A stretch of 64,000 bases of DNA, from the NCBI GenBank assembly GCA_040880465.1, contig JBBDIK010000011.1:186001-250000 (forward strand), read 5' to 3'. The position numbers and the translations under genes were made by a program. This document shows, in pieces, positions 48,778-58,586 of this stretch; position 1 is the first letter of the stretch, and each line of letters begins with the position of its first letter. This DNA comes from JBBDIK01 sp040880465 (lineage in GTDB: Bacteria; Actinomycetota; UBA4738; JBBDHU01). A model generated the notes under the pieces. It was not told the DNA's origin, made no database searches, and saw nothing but the letters and a program-made list of their open reading frames with translations.

Positions 48778-49443
48778 TCAGTTCAGCTCGGATACGCCCT
48801 TGGCCGTGAGGTAGACACCGAAGACCAGCAGGATCACCGTCATGATGACACTGGTGTGCTTCGCCGTGAAGGCATTCACGGTACCGAGGATCTTCGACGC
48901 CGGCCCGGGGATCAGGACCCGGATCAGCAGCGGAACCAACACGGGAAGCAGGATGATGACCTGGCAGACCAGCAGGACCGCGAGTTGCACCCCGCCCGTG
49001 ATGGGAGCCCTGGCGATGCCCTTCAGGACGGGAAGGTATAGGACCAGCGTCGTGAAATTCGTGATCATCAGCGCGAGTCCGAGGACGACGTAGTCACGCA
49101 GGCCGGCGTTCGCCAACTTGCCCGCCTTGGATCCCTGCTTCTCGTGAGGTGTCGGCTTCCTCGCCAGACGCCGGGCCCCGAGCGCGAGGAGCGTGATACC
49201 CGACGCGAGATCCACCCAGCGCATCCACGGAGCCGGCGTCCTGGTGGCGGACGCGTCCGCGAACAGGGATATGGCGGGCAGCCCGATGACCAACAGCACG
49301 ATCCAGCAGCCGACCGCGTAGGCGACCGTCCTGGCTACGGGTCGTTCCTTCGATGAGAGCACCAGAACCGCAACCGTCAGCACCGTCGGGCTGATCGCCG
49401 CGGCGAAGGTGAGGGGAAGGATCTGGGACAGCAGGTCGCCCAT
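48778..49443 (-). CDS. GAP-like / LysE-type six-TM membrane protein
   Basis: 221 residues, six hydrophobic segments with the internal-repeat look of the LysE/GAP family (LPLTFAAAISPTVLTVAVLV at the start). The mycobacterial GAP protein is tied to glycopeptidolipid export; no such link is visible here. ATG 49443 overlaps the pgi stop by one base and has GGGAGGG upstream. Confidence 0.8.
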   Translation of the reverse strand: MGDLLSQILPLTFAAAISPTVLTVAVLVLSSKERPVARTVAYAVGCWIVLLVIGLPAISLFADASATRTPAPWMRWVDLASGITLLALGARRLARKPTPHEKQGSKAGKLANAGLRDYVVLGLALMITNFTTLVLYLPVLKGIARAPITGGVQLAVLLVCQVIILLPVLVPLLIRVLIPGPASKILGTVNAFTAKHTSVIMTVILLVFGVYLTAKGVSELN

Positions 49444-51092
49444 CAGCCCTCCCGGAGCGACCGGTACTTCCGGATCAAGGCGTTCGTGGAGCTGTCGTGC
49501 GCGAGTCCGGCATCGTCGTCGCCCTGCAACTCGGGGATGATCCGCTTCGCCAGCACCTTGCCCAACTCGACCCCCCACTGATCGAACGAGTCGATCCCCC
49601 AGATCGCGCCCTGGGTGAACACGCTGTGCTCGTAGAGGGCGACGAGCACCCCGAGGGTGCGCGGCGTCAGTTCCTCCGCGAGGATCACGTTAGTCGGACG
49701 GTTCCCGAGGCAGACGCGGTACGGGATCGTCTCCTCCGGCGCGCCCTCGGACCGCAATTCCTCTTCGCTCTTGCCGAACGCTAGCGCCTCGGCCTGCGCG
49801 AACACGTTAGCCATCAGGTAGTCGTGATGCGGTCCGAGCGGATTGCGGCTCTTGCCGAACCCGATCAGATCGAGCGGGATGAGCTGCGTCCCTTGGTGGA
49901 TCAGTTGGTAGAAGCTGTGCTGCCCGTTCGTCCCCGGCTCGCCCCAGTAGATGGCGCCGGTCTGCGTCCCCTCGATCGACGACCCGTCCAGCCGCACATG
50001 TTTGCCGTTGGACTCCATCGTGAGCTGCTGCAGGTAGGCGGGGAAACGCTTCAGGTACTGCTCGTACGGCATCACGCCGACGGTCTGGGCGCCGAAGAAG
50101 TCCCGGTACCAGACCGACAGCAGGCCCATCAGAACGGGGACGTTCCGCTCGAACGGCGTCGTGCGGAAGTGCTCGTCCATCTCGTGGAACCCGGCCAGCA
50201 TCTCGCGGAAATGCTCGGGCCCGACCGCGAGCATCGTCGAGAGCCCGATCGCCGAGTCCATCGAGTACCGGCCCCCGACCCAGTCCCAGAACCCGAACAT
50301 GTTGTCGGTATCGATCCCGAAGTCTCGGACGCCGGCCGCGTTCGTCGACACCGCCACGAAGTGCTTCGCGACGGCCGAGTCGTCCCCGCCGACGCCCGCC
50401 AGCGTCCAGTCCCGCGCCGTCCGCGCGTTGGTCATGGTTTCCAGGGTCGTGAAGGTCTTCGACGAGATGATGAACAGCGTCTCGGCCGGATCCAGGTCGC
50501 GCGTGGCTTCGGCGAAGTCGGTTCCGTCGATGTTCGACACGAACCGGAAGGTCATCTCGCGCCGGCTGTACCAGCGCAGGGCCTCGTAGGCCATCACCGG
50601 ACCCAGGTCCGACCCGCCGATCCCGATGTTGATGACGTTGCGGATCGGCATGCCGGTGTGCCCGGTCCACGCGCCGCTGCGGATCCGTTCGGAGAACTCC
50701 GCCATCCGGTCCAGGACCTGGTGCACATCGGCGACCACGTCGGCGCCGTCGACCTCGAGCGTTGCGGAACGCGGTAGGCGGAGCGCGACGTGCAGGACCG
50801 CCCGATCCTCCGAGACGTTGATGTGGTCCCCGCGGAACATCGCGTCGATGCGCCCGTGCAGTCCGGCCTCCTGCGCCAGCTGGAGCAGCAGGGCCATGGT
50901 CTCGTCGGTGACCCGATTTTTCGAGTAGTCGAGGTACAGACCGGCTCCCTCGGCCGTGAGGCGTTCGCCGCGCTGCGGGTCGGCCGCGAACGCGTCCCTC
51001 AGGGTCGCGGAGGCCATCGTCGGCTGGTGGCTTCGGAGAGCGGCCCAAGACGGGAACGTCGTCGGATCAGGCGTGCTCTCCGTCGTTTCCAC
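49443..51092 (-). CDS. pgi: Glucose-6-phosphate isomerase
   Basis: 549 residues. INIGIGGSDLGPVMAYEAL, IISSKTFTTLETMTNA, GGRYSMDSAIGL, ESNGKHVRLDG, the catalytic Glu in GEPGTNGQHSFYQLIHQGT, and GIDSFDQWGVELGK are all signature segments. Interconverts glucose-6-P and fructose-6-P. GTG 51092 lies 2 bp after the zwf stop, so they form an operon. Confidence 0.95.
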   Translation of the reverse strand: METTESTPDPTTFPSWAALRSHQPTMASATLRDAFAADPQRGERLTAEGAGLYLDYSKNRVTDETMALLLQLAQEAGLHGRIDAMFRGDHINVSEDRAVLHVALRLPRSATLEVDGADVVADVHQVLDRMAEFSERIRSGAWTGHTGMPIRNVINIGIGGSDLGPVMAYEALRWYSRREMTFRFVSNIDGTDFAEATRDLDPAETLFIISSKTFTTLETMTNARTARDWTLAGVGGDDSAVAKHFVAVSTNAAGVRDFGIDTDNMFGFWDWVGGRYSMDSAIGLSTMLAVGPEHFREMLAGFHEMDEHFRTTPFERNVPVLMGLLSVWYRDFFGAQTVGVMPYEQYLKRFPAYLQQLTMESNGKHVRLDGSSIEGTQTGAIYWGEPGTNGQHSFYQLIHQGTQLIPLDLIGFGKSRNPLGPHHDYLMANVFAQAEALAFGKSEEELRSEGAPEETIPYRVCLGNRPTNVILAEELTPRTLGVLVALYEHSVFTQGAIWGIDSFDQWGVELGKVLAKRIIPELQGDDDAGLAHDSSTNALIRKYRSLREG

Positions 51093-51094
51093 CC

Positions 51095-52480
51095 TCAGAT
51101 CGGCTCGTGCCAGCCGCCGGTGGCCTTGACCAGCTCGTTCGCGGCCTCGGGGCCCCAGCTCTTCTTCGCGTAGCGCTGCACCGGAGGCGGCGCATCGAGC
51201 AGGGGCTGGACCAGGGACCACGTAGCCTCGATGAACGCGTCGGTCGCGAAGGCTCCCTTCGTCCCGGCGAGCGCGCCGCCAAGCAGCACCTCGTACGGTT
51301 CGGGCGCCTCCCCGAGTTCGTGTTCGAACGACAGGTCGAGCCTGACTTCGCGGGTCGCGATCTCGTCCGGCGCCTTCGCCTGAACCCGCAGGACCACCCC
51401 CGGGTCGTGGTCGATCTTCAGGATCAGCTCGTTCGGGCGCGTCGCCGTGACCACGGGGCCTGCGAACGCCAGGTCTGGTGGCCGGTGGAAACGGATCAAC
51501 ACCTGGGTCGCCGTCTCCCGCAGGGCCTTGCCGGTCCGGATGAAGAAGGGAACGCCGGACCAACGCCAGTTGTCGATCTCGAGCTGCAGCGCGATGTAGG
51601 TCTCGGTCTTCGAACCGGGGGCCACGCCCTTCACGTCCAGGTAGCCCTCGTACTGGCCGCGTACGCATGCCGCCGGATCCACCGGTGGCATCGACCGCAG
51701 CACGTCCAGCTTGTGGTCCGCAACCGCCCGTGGCCCCGCCGCGGCCGGCGGTTCCATCGCCACCAGGGAAAGGACCTGCAGCAGGTGGTTCTGCACGACG
51801 TCGCGCATCGCACCGACCGGATCATAGAAGTGCCCGCGATCCTCGACGCCGAAGGCCTCCAAGAGGTTCACCTGCACGCTGGCGACGTACTTGCGGTTCC
51901 ACACGGGTTCGAACAGCGTGTTCGCGAACCGGAAGAACAGGATGTCCTGGACCGGGTTCTTGCCCAGGAAGTGGTCCATCCGCATGATCTGCGATTCGTC
52001 CAGCAGCTCGTGCAGCTCGCGATTGAGTTCCTCGGCGGACGCGAGGTCGTGCCCGAACGGCTTCTCGATGACGACGTGGGCATCGGCGGTCAGACCGGCC
52101 GCATACAGGCCCTTGATCACGGTCACGAACAGGGATGGCGGCGTCTCCAGGTAGAACAGCGGTTGCCGTGCATCCCCGATCGCTGCTTTGACTCGGTCGT
52201 AGGTCCCGGCGTCAGCGTAGTCACCCTGGATGTACGAAAGGCGTTTCGATAAGCGCTCGGCCACCGCATCGTCGACCGTGACCCCGGCCGCCTCCACGTC
52301 GGCCCGCCAGCGGTTGCGGAGGTCCGCGTCGCTCCAGGCGTCGATCGCAACGCCGATGATCGGACAGGTCAACGCGCCGCGGGACTCGAGACGATACAGC
52401 GCTTCGAACGTCATCTTCTTGGCCAGGTCGCCGGTGATTCCGAAGATCACGAAGACGTCCGCCGGCCGGTCGGCGCTCAC
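51095..52480 (-). CDS. zwf: Glucose-6-phosphate 1-dehydrogenase
   Basis: 461 residues. NADP-binding FGITGDLAKKMTFEALYRL, VIEKPFGHDLASA, and the active-site RMDHFLGKNPVQD with catalytic His. Entry to the oxidative pentose phosphate pathway, a source of NADPH. GTG 52480 overlaps the stop of the upstream membrane gene (GTGA). Confidence 0.96.
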   Translation of the reverse strand: MSADRPADVFVIFGITGDLAKKMTFEALYRLESRGALTCPIIGVAIDAWSDADLRNRWRADVEAAGVTVDDAVAERLSKRLSYIQGDYADAGTYDRVKAAIGDARQPLFYLETPPSLFVTVIKGLYAAGLTADAHVVIEKPFGHDLASAEELNRELHELLDESQIMRMDHFLGKNPVQDILFFRFANTLFEPVWNRKYVASVQVNLLEAFGVEDRGHFYDPVGAMRDVVQNHLLQVLSLVAMEPPAAAGPRAVADHKLDVLRSMPPVDPAACVRGQYEGYLDVKGVAPGSKTETYIALQLEIDNWRWSGVPFFIRTGKALRETATQVLIRFHRPPDLAFAGPVVTATRPNELILKIDHDPGVVLRVQAKAPDEIATREVRLDLSFEHELGEAPEPYEVLLGGALAGTKGAFATDAFIEATWSLVQPLLDAPPPVQRYAKKSWGPEAANELVKATGGWHEPI

Positions 52481-52863
52481 CGCCTGCGGGCCTTCTTGTC
52501 CTTCCGGCCCGGCTTGTGGGGACGGCGGGTGTCGTGATGGCTCCCACTGCCCGGGTGGGGGGTTCCCTCGTGGTGGTGCTCTTGCTCGAACGGGCGCTTG
52601 CCGCGGATCGCCTGCCAGATCCACAACACGGCGATCGATCCCAGCACCCCCCCGATGATGACCCCTATCGAGATGCCGAAGATCTTGTCGAACGTGAAAC
52701 GGGCGACGAGTCCACCCACGAACGAGCCGATGACGCCGACCACGAACGCCTCGCTCCAGTTCCGCCGGCGCCCGGGCTCGAGGATCCGTTGTGCCAGCCA
52801 GCCCATCGCCATGCCGAAGGCGACGAGGTAGAGCAGGAAGAAGAAGAGACCGTCCACCATCAT
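52477..52863 (-). CDS. GlsB/YeaQ-like small membrane protein
   Basis: 128 residues. Three helices with Gly-rich turns (GWLAQRILEPGRR, VVGVIGSFVGGLVARF, GVIIGGVLGSIAVLWIW), as in transglycosylase-associated/YmgE proteins, and a long His/Lys/Arg-rich tail. Role unknown. Cotranscribed with zwf-pgi. Confidence 0.8.
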   Translation of the reverse strand: MMVDGLFFFLLYLVAFGMAMGWLAQRILEPGRRRNWSEAFVVGVIGSFVGGLVARFTFDKIFGISIGVIIGGVLGSIAVLWIWQAIRGKRPFEQEHHHEGTPHPGSGSHHDTRRPHKPGRKDKKARRR

Positions 52864-52876
52864 GTCGCGGCCTAGC

Positions 52877-53398
52877 CTACCCGGCTCCGCCTTCGAGCGC
52901 CTGCCGCATCGCGGCTGCCTGTTCGTCGGTCAGCGGCTCGCGGAACTCGTCCTTCGTGACGGCGCCGGCGCTCTGGATCTGGCCCATGAGCTGTCCGACG
53001 GTCTCGGCCTGCCCGATGAGCAGGACGGCGGATGTCCCCGGCGGGAGGCTTTCCCGCAATCGCGCGATGAACGCGTCGCTGACCTCGAGTTCGTGCGGAT
53101 CACGTGCCGTCATCGATGCGCCGACCGCCGCGCCACCGAACAGTCCGGCGACGAGTCCGAAGGGGCCGAGGAGCAGGCCGAACATGGTTCCCACGAGTGC
53201 ACCGACCGCGGCGTGCTGGCCTCGGGTTCCTCCAGGAGCGTAGCCGTGGACGGAGAAGCCGCCGTTCGCGTGATGCTCGATGATGCCGACCTCGTCGATC
53301 AGCGCTCCGGCCTGGCGCTCGGCGAGCGACTTCACCAGATGCTGCGCGGCCTCGCTCCCCTCGAACGTGATAACGCCGACTTCCATGCCTCCTTCCAT
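52877..53398 (-). CDS. DUF1269 protein
   Basis: 173 residues. Ferredoxin-like halves around a Gly-rich hydrophobic middle (GALVGTMFGLLLGPFGLVAG), then LPPGTSAVLLIGQ; standard DUF1269 layout. Its start overlaps the LOG-family stop by one base. Confidence 0.83.
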   Translation of the reverse strand: MEGGMEVGVITFEGSEAAQHLVKSLAERQAGALIDEVGIIEHHANGGFSVHGYAPGGTRGQHAAVGALVGTMFGLLLGPFGLVAGLFGGAAVGASMTARDPHELEVSDAFIARLRESLPPGTSAVLLIGQAETVGQLMGQIQSAGAVTKDEFREPLTDEQAAAMRQALEGGAG

Positions 53399-54105
53399 CA
53401 GTGCCCCTCCCTCGTGTGGTCATGTCCGCACTCGCGGCGGTAGCAGTTCACGATCGTCCGCACGGCCGCTTCCGGGTCGTCGGTGACCTCGAACAACTCA
53501 AGGTCCTCGGGCGAGATGTGACCGTTCGGGATCATGGTGTCCTGGAGCCATCGGACCATCGGTTCCCAGTGTTCGCTGCCGAAGAGCACGACCGGGAAGT
53601 GCTCGATCTTGGCCGTCTGGATCAACAGGAGCGCCTCGAACAGCTCGTCGTTGGTACCGAACCCGCCCGGGAACGTGACGAACCCCTCGGCCGCCTTCAC
53701 GAAACAGACCTTCCGCGCGTAGAAGTGCTTGAAGGTGTACGCCAGGTCGCAGTAGTCATTGATACCTTGCTCCTGCGGGAGCACGATGCCGAGCCCGACG
53801 GACAGACCGCCCGCCTCTTGGCACCCGCGGTTCGCCGCTTCCATGATGCCGGGACCACCGCCCGTGATGACGGCGAAGTGCTCGCGCCCGAACCCCGACG
53901 CAACGTCGTACGCGTCCCGGTACCAGCGGTGCGTCTCGGGCAGTCGGGCCGATCCGAAGATCGAGACCCCCGGCCGGTCGATCTTCTCGACCAGCTCGAA
54001 CCCTGCCTTGAACTCCTGGTAGATGAAGTCGAGATCGCGCTGGATCTCGGTGTCCTCGCGGTACCAGAGCGAGCGCTCGATCGCGAGGGGGCCGGTCGGG
54101 CTCAT
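53398..54105 (-). CDS. LOG-family nucleotide phosphoribohydrolase-like protein
   Basis: 235 residues. ITGGGPGIMEAANRG and FPGGFGTNDELFEAL (the PGGxGT motif) with conserved Arg/Glu. Family members release cytokinin bases from their 5'-monophosphate nucleotides or hydrolyse AMP. Longer N-terminus (~45 residues) than plant LOG, as in TIGR00730 bacterial forms. Confidence 0.9.
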   Translation of the reverse strand: MSPTGPLAIERSLWYREDTEIQRDLDFIYQEFKAGFELVEKIDRPGVSIFGSARLPETHRWYRDAYDVASGFGREHFAVITGGGPGIMEAANRGCQEAGGLSVGLGIVLPQEQGINDYCDLAYTFKHFYARKVCFVKAAEGFVTFPGGFGTNDELFEALLLIQTAKIEHFPVVLFGSEHWEPMVRWLQDTMIPNGHISPEDLELFEVTDDPEAAVRTIVNCYRRECGHDHTREGH

Positions 54106-54165
54106 CGCCGGATCACGCGCCGGGAACCGGCGAAGCGTCGCGCGAGGGGGGGCGGCGGCGCCCGG

Positions 54166-55056
54166 CTATCCCGCGGCCGCCTTCTTCTTCGGCGCCGCCG
54201 CTCTCTTCGGACTCTTCTTCTTCGCCGCGGACGTCGCCGGCTTGTTCGGCTTGGTCGGTTTGGTCGGTTTGGCCGGCTTCGCGTCCTTCTTTACCGCCTC
54301 GACGCTGGCCTTGAGCGCTTCCATCAGATCCAGGACCTTGGACGGCGCCTCCTGTTCGACCAGTTCTATCTCCTTGCCTTCGACCTTCGCCTCGACGATC
54401 TTCATCAGGGCTTCGCGGTAGGCATCGGTGAACGCTTCCGGGTTCCACGCCTCGGTGAGGTTCTCGATGAGCGACTGCGCCATCTGCACCTCTTGCGGGC
54501 GGATGGTCACCTTCTTGTCGAACTCCTCGAAGTCGTCGGCGCGGATCTCGTCCGGCCAGTACATCGTCTCGAGGACGAATGTCTTGTCCCGGAAGCGGAG
54601 CGCCGCCAGATGCTCCTTGTCGCGGAAGCTGACCTTCGCGATTCCGACCTTGTTCTCTTCCGTCAGTGCCTTGCGGAGCAGGTTGTAGGCCTTGATCCCC
54701 ATCTCGTCGGGAACGAGGTAGTACGACTTCTTGAAATAGATGGGATCGATCTCGTCCAGATCGATGAACTGCACGATGTCGATGTTGCGGCTGGACTCCA
54801 CGGGGACGGCGTCGAAGTCATCGTCGGAGAGCGTGACGTACGTGTCCTTCTCGATCTCGTAGCCCTTCACGATGTGGTCGAAGGGCACCTCCTCGCCACA
54901 CGCGGAGCACGTGCGCTTCATCTTGATGCGGCCGCCGTCGGCGTCGTGGAGCTGGTTGAACTTCAGGGACTTCTCCTCGGTGGACGGGAACACGCGCACC
55001 GGGATGGATACGAGGCCGAAACTGATGGCCCCTTTCCACATGGTCCTGGGAGGCAT
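54166..55056 (-). CDS. ku: NHEJ DNA end-binding protein Ku
   Basis: 296 residues. WKGAISFGLVSIPVRVF, a Zn-like KRTCSACGEEVPFDHIVKGY, and the Ku beta-barrel core followed by a long Lys/Pro/Ala-rich tail (from about 262) of the actinobacterial kind that binds DNA. Homodimer that recruits LigD, which is encoded 1 kb away on the other strand. Confidence 0.96.
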   Translation of the reverse strand: MPPRTMWKGAISFGLVSIPVRVFPSTEEKSLKFNQLHDADGGRIKMKRTCSACGEEVPFDHIVKGYEIEKDTYVTLSDDDFDAVPVESSRNIDIVQFIDLDEIDPIYFKKSYYLVPDEMGIKAYNLLRKALTEENKVGIAKVSFRDKEHLAALRFRDKTFVLETMYWPDEIRADDFEEFDKKVTIRPQEVQMAQSLIENLTEAWNPEAFTDAYREALMKIVEAKVEGKEIELVEQEAPSKVLDLMEALKASVEAVKKDAKPAKPTKPTKPNKPATSAAKKKSPKRAAAPKKKAAAG

Positions 55057-55111
55057 CGGCTCTCTCTCCTGGGGAAGGGCTACCGCCTGATTCTAGTCCG
55101 CTTCCGCGAAC

Positions 55112-55963
55112 CTACCCGGCCAGCTCCGAGGACACGGCCGTCGCCGCTTCAAGCGCGCTGGCGGCGTCGCCGGATCCATCCAGATCCATGACCATCCCGA
55201 AATACCCGTCGTGCCCCCAGTAGCACATGCCGATGGAGCGCCCTCCACCCTCGTAGGCGACGCAGGTTGCCGGATCGGCGCCGATCGTCTCCTCGACCGA
55301 CTCCGTCTGCGAGGCGCCGGCCGCCTCCAGCTGGCCCGGGACCTCGTTGGCGAACTGTGCTTCGATCTCCGAGTACGGAAGACCAGCGATCTCGGCTGTC
55401 ATCACGAGATACTCCGGCGTCTGCTCCGTACCGTAGAACGCGACATTGACCTCGGCATCCCCCCCGAGAGATCCGGCCACGTCGTTCAGCGCGTCAGCCA
55501 TGTCTTGCAGTTCCTCGATCTCCGCGGTCGGAGCGCCGAGGAGCTCATCGGGGAGCGGGTTGGTGTCTCGAAGGATGAAGTACCAAGCGCCGAAGACCGC
55601 CAGGCCCACGACTGCGACCGCGATGAGACCGGACATCCAGCCACTGAGTCCTGATGCTTGTGCCGGCTCCGGCGGCACCCACCCCGGAGGAGCCATCGCG
55701 GGAGGCAATACCCCACTGGGTGGCGTTCCCGGCGAAGGTGCGCCAGGGGCAGGCGCACCGACCTGCTCGTACAACGGAGGCGGCTTCACGTCTGCGCCTG
55801 GAGGCGTAGGCGGTCGGATCTCACCGGGCTGCGTGGGGACGACGCCCGCCTGTTGCCCGGCTCCGGCGGGAGCCTCGCCGCCCCGGGGATGCCCGCAGAA
55901 GGGACACGCCCGCACGCTGGCAGAACTCATCTTCCCGCAACTCTCGCACGCCTGCTGGCCCAT
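55112..55963 (-). CDS. Zinc-ribbon membrane protein, 283 aa
   Basis: N-terminal zinc ribbon Cys6/Cys9 and Cys20/Cys23 (CESCGKMSSASVRACPFCG), a ~75-residue Pro-rich linker, one TM helix about 110-128 (GLIAVAVVGLAVFGAWYFIL), and an outer domain of ~150 residues with paired cysteines. Same inside-ribbon/outside-domain plan as the island proteins but a different ribbon sequence. ATG 55963 with GAGGTGAG upstream. Lies between ku and ligD. Confidence 0.78.
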   Translation of the reverse strand: MGQQACESCGKMSSASVRACPFCGHPRGGEAPAGAGQQAGVVPTQPGEIRPPTPPGADVKPPPLYEQVGAPAPGAPSPGTPPSGVLPPAMAPPGWVPPEPAQASGLSGWMSGLIAVAVVGLAVFGAWYFILRDTNPLPDELLGAPTAEIEELQDMADALNDVAGSLGGDAEVNVAFYGTEQTPEYLVMTAEIAGLPYSEIEAQFANEVPGQLEAAGASQTESVEETIGADPATCVAYEGGGRSIGMCYWGHDGYFGMVMDLDGSGDAASALEAATAVSSELAG

Positions 55964-56038
55964 GCTCACCTCGGGCCCAACACTAGCCCGGTCCGCTCTC
56001 CGACGAAAGCCGGGGCCGCGGCCGACTAGCATCGAGCG

Positions 56039-58519
56039 ATGGGCGCTGCGTCACCACCCTTCACCGTCGAGTTCCCGCACGCGCTCCCGCTCGAGCGCGA
56101 TGGCGACCAGTGGGGGGCCGAGCTCGGCGGTCGGCGCCTGCGCCTCTCGAACCTGGACAAGGTGTTCTGGCCCGACGAGGGATACACCAAGGGTGACCTA
56201 CTGGCCTACTACTTCAACGTCGCCGACCTGATCCTCCCGTATCTCCGAGGGCGGCCGCTGACGATGAAGCGGATGCCGGACGGCGCGGAGGGGAAGTTCT
56301 TCTTCGAGAAGTCGGCGCCGTCGCATACCCCGGACTGGATCCAGCGCTGCCCGATCCGCAGCGACGATCCCAAAGACAAGGTCATCGACTACCTGATGGT
56401 CCGGAACGCCGCCGGCTTGCTGTTCGTGGCGAACCTAGGCTGCATCGAGTTCCACCCGCTGCACTCGCGGTGCGCCGCCATCGCGACCCCCGACTACTTC
56501 TTCTTCGACCTCGACCCGATGCACGGCGCGACGTTCGACGACGTCCTGATCGTCGCCCGGCACGTTCGGACGGCGCTGGACAACCTCGGGCTGACGGGGT
56601 TCCCGAAAACCTCGGGCGCGACCGGCATGCAGATCTACGTGCCCATCGAACCACGGTACTCGTACCCGCAGGTGCGGGAGCTCGTGGGGAACGTGGGCCG
56701 GCTGATCGTCAAGGCCGACCCTGACCACGCCACGATGAAGCCGCGGATCGCAGATCGCGGCGACCGCGTGTTCATCGACCACAACATGAACCGAGAGGGT
56801 GCGAACATCTCCGCCGTCTACTGCCTCCGGCCCGAGCCCGGCGCCACCGTCTCGACGCCACTGACGTGGGACGAGGTCGAGGCCGGCTTGACACCCCAGG
56901 AGTTCCGTATCGACAACGTGTTCGAACGCTTCGCCACGACCGGGGACCTGTTCGCAGGCATGCTGAACGAGCCGCAGGACATCGGCGCCGCGCTGGAAGC
57001 ACTGGATGTCACGGCCGAACCGCCACGAGGAACCGCTGCGGCGTCCAGAACCAGCAGCGAGGTCATCGCTTCATCGAAGGACCCCGGCCTCGCCACCTAC
57101 CTCGAGATGCGGGACTTCGATGCCACCCCCGAGCCGGCTCCATCGGGAGCCACGGGACACGGGAACTCGTTCGTCATCCAGAAGCACCGCGCCTCACGGC
57201 TCCATTACGACGTTCGCCTCGAGCACGCTGGAGCGCTGCCATCGTGGGCCATCCCCAAGGGCCTGCCGATCGAGAAGGGCGACAAGCGGCTCGCCGTTCG
57301 CACCGAGGATCATCCGCTCGAGTACGGGAGCTTCGAGGGGACGATCCCCGACGGCCATTACGGCGCAGGTGAGGTCCGGATCTTCGATGCTGGCACCTAC
57401 GAACGCGTCGAGTGGGACGACAAGAAAGTGAGCTTCGTGCTACACGGCCGGCGCTATCCGGGGCTCGAGTACCATCTGGTCAAGACCAAGCTCGGGAAAC
57501 CGGGCGAGGACAACTGGCTGGTGTTCCTGGCGAGCAAGCAGGACGCGCCGCTGATCCCGCCGCCACCCGCGTTCACGCCGATGCTCGCCGAAGGCGGCCA
57601 TCGGGGGTTCGATGATCCCCGGTGGCGATTCGAACCCAAGCTCGACGGCATCCGCGCCCTTGCGATCCTGAGCACCGGCGAGACGAAACTGCTCACGCGG
57701 AACGGGCGCGACGTCACCGACCAGTACCCCGAGCTGCACATGGTCCATGAACTGGTCAACCAAGTGAACGCGGTCCTGGACGCCGAGATCGTCGCGTTCG
57801 ACGAGGAAGGGAAGAACTCGTTCGAGGCGCTCCAGCAGCGCATGAACCTGTCGAACGAACGAGAGATCAAGCGTGCCAGCACGAGGATCCCCGTGGCGCT
57901 CGTCGCGTTCGACCTCCTGTTCCTCGACGGGCACGACGTGACGGGACTGCCGCTCGAGGACAGGCGCGAGCTGCTCGAAGCGGTGGTGGAAGAGGACAAG
58001 CGCCTGCAGCTGGCCGTCTTCGTCGAAGGGTCCGGGATCGGCTTCACCGAGCAGGCCAAGGAGCTGCAACTGGAGGGCGTGATGGCCAAGAAGCTCGGGA
58101 GCCGCTACCTGCCGGGCAAGCGCAGCCCCGACTGGCGCAAGATCAAGCTCACGAACACGCAGGATTGCGTCATCCTCGGCTGGACGCCGGGTCAGGGCGG
58201 CCGCACCGGAACGTTCGGCGCGCTGCTCGTCGGCGCGTACGTCGGCGACGAGTTGCGCTGGGTCGGCCAGGTCGGAACCGGCTTCACCGACGCGATGCTC
58301 GAAGCCATCCAGGACACCCTCGAGTCGATCGAAGTCCCCGAGCCGCCCGGGGACGACCAGGACCTCGCCCATGTGAGGGGCGCGCGATTCGTGGAGCCGA
58401 AACTGGTCTGCGAGGTCGAGTACCTCGAGATGACATCGTCAACCGGCAAGATGCGGGCACCGAGCTTCAAGGGCCTTCGCACCGACAAGACCCCAGAGGA
58501 ATGCGTCCTCGAGGCCTGA
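56039..58519 (+). CDS. ligD: ATP-dependent DNA ligase D (polymerase-phosphoesterase-ligase)
   Basis: 826 residues. Order POL (~25-300, metal Asp pair in FFDLDP near 157-159), phosphoesterase (~375-510, QKHRASRLHYDVRLEHAG), ligase (~525-826, adenylated Lys534 in FEPKLDGIRAL). The order is the mycobacterial one. Repairs double-strand breaks with Ku. All key motifs are present. The Shine-Dalgarno is weak. Confidence 0.96.
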   Translation: MGAASPPFTVEFPHALPLERDGDQWGAELGGRRLRLSNLDKVFWPDEGYTKGDLLAYYFNVADLILPYLRGRPLTMKRMPDGAEGKFFFEKSAPSHTPDWIQRCPIRSDDPKDKVIDYLMVRNAAGLLFVANLGCIEFHPLHSRCAAIATPDYFFFDLDPMHGATFDDVLIVARHVRTALDNLGLTGFPKTSGATGMQIYVPIEPRYSYPQVRELVGNVGRLIVKADPDHATMKPRIADRGDRVFIDHNMNREGANISAVYCLRPEPGATVSTPLTWDEVEAGLTPQEFRIDNVFERFATTGDLFAGMLNEPQDIGAALEALDVTAEPPRGTAAASRTSSEVIASSKDPGLATYLEMRDFDATPEPAPSGATGHGNSFVIQKHRASRLHYDVRLEHAGALPSWAIPKGLPIEKGDKRLAVRTEDHPLEYGSFEGTIPDGHYGAGEVRIFDAGTYERVEWDDKKVSFVLHGRRYPGLEYHLVKTKLGKPGEDNWLVFLASKQDAPLIPPPPAFTPMLAEGGHRGFDDPRWRFEPKLDGIRALAILSTGETKLLTRNGRDVTDQYPELHMVHELVNQVNAVLDAEIVAFDEEGKNSFEALQQRMNLSNEREIKRASTRIPVALVAFDLLFLDGHDVTGLPLEDRRELLEAVVEEDKRLQLAVFVEGSGIGFTEQAKELQLEGVMAKKLGSRYLPGKRSPDWRKIKLTNTQDCVILGWTPGQGGRTGTFGALLVGAYVGDELRWVGQVGTGFTDAMLEAIQDTLESIEVPEPPGDDQDLAHVRGARFVEPKLVCEVEYLEMTSSTGKMRAPSFKGLRTDKTPEECVLEA

Positions 58520-58586
58520 GGATTCGCGTCGCGGACCCCTCCCGCACTAGGCTGGCGCCGACGGATAGGCCCGGGAGGGGATCTCG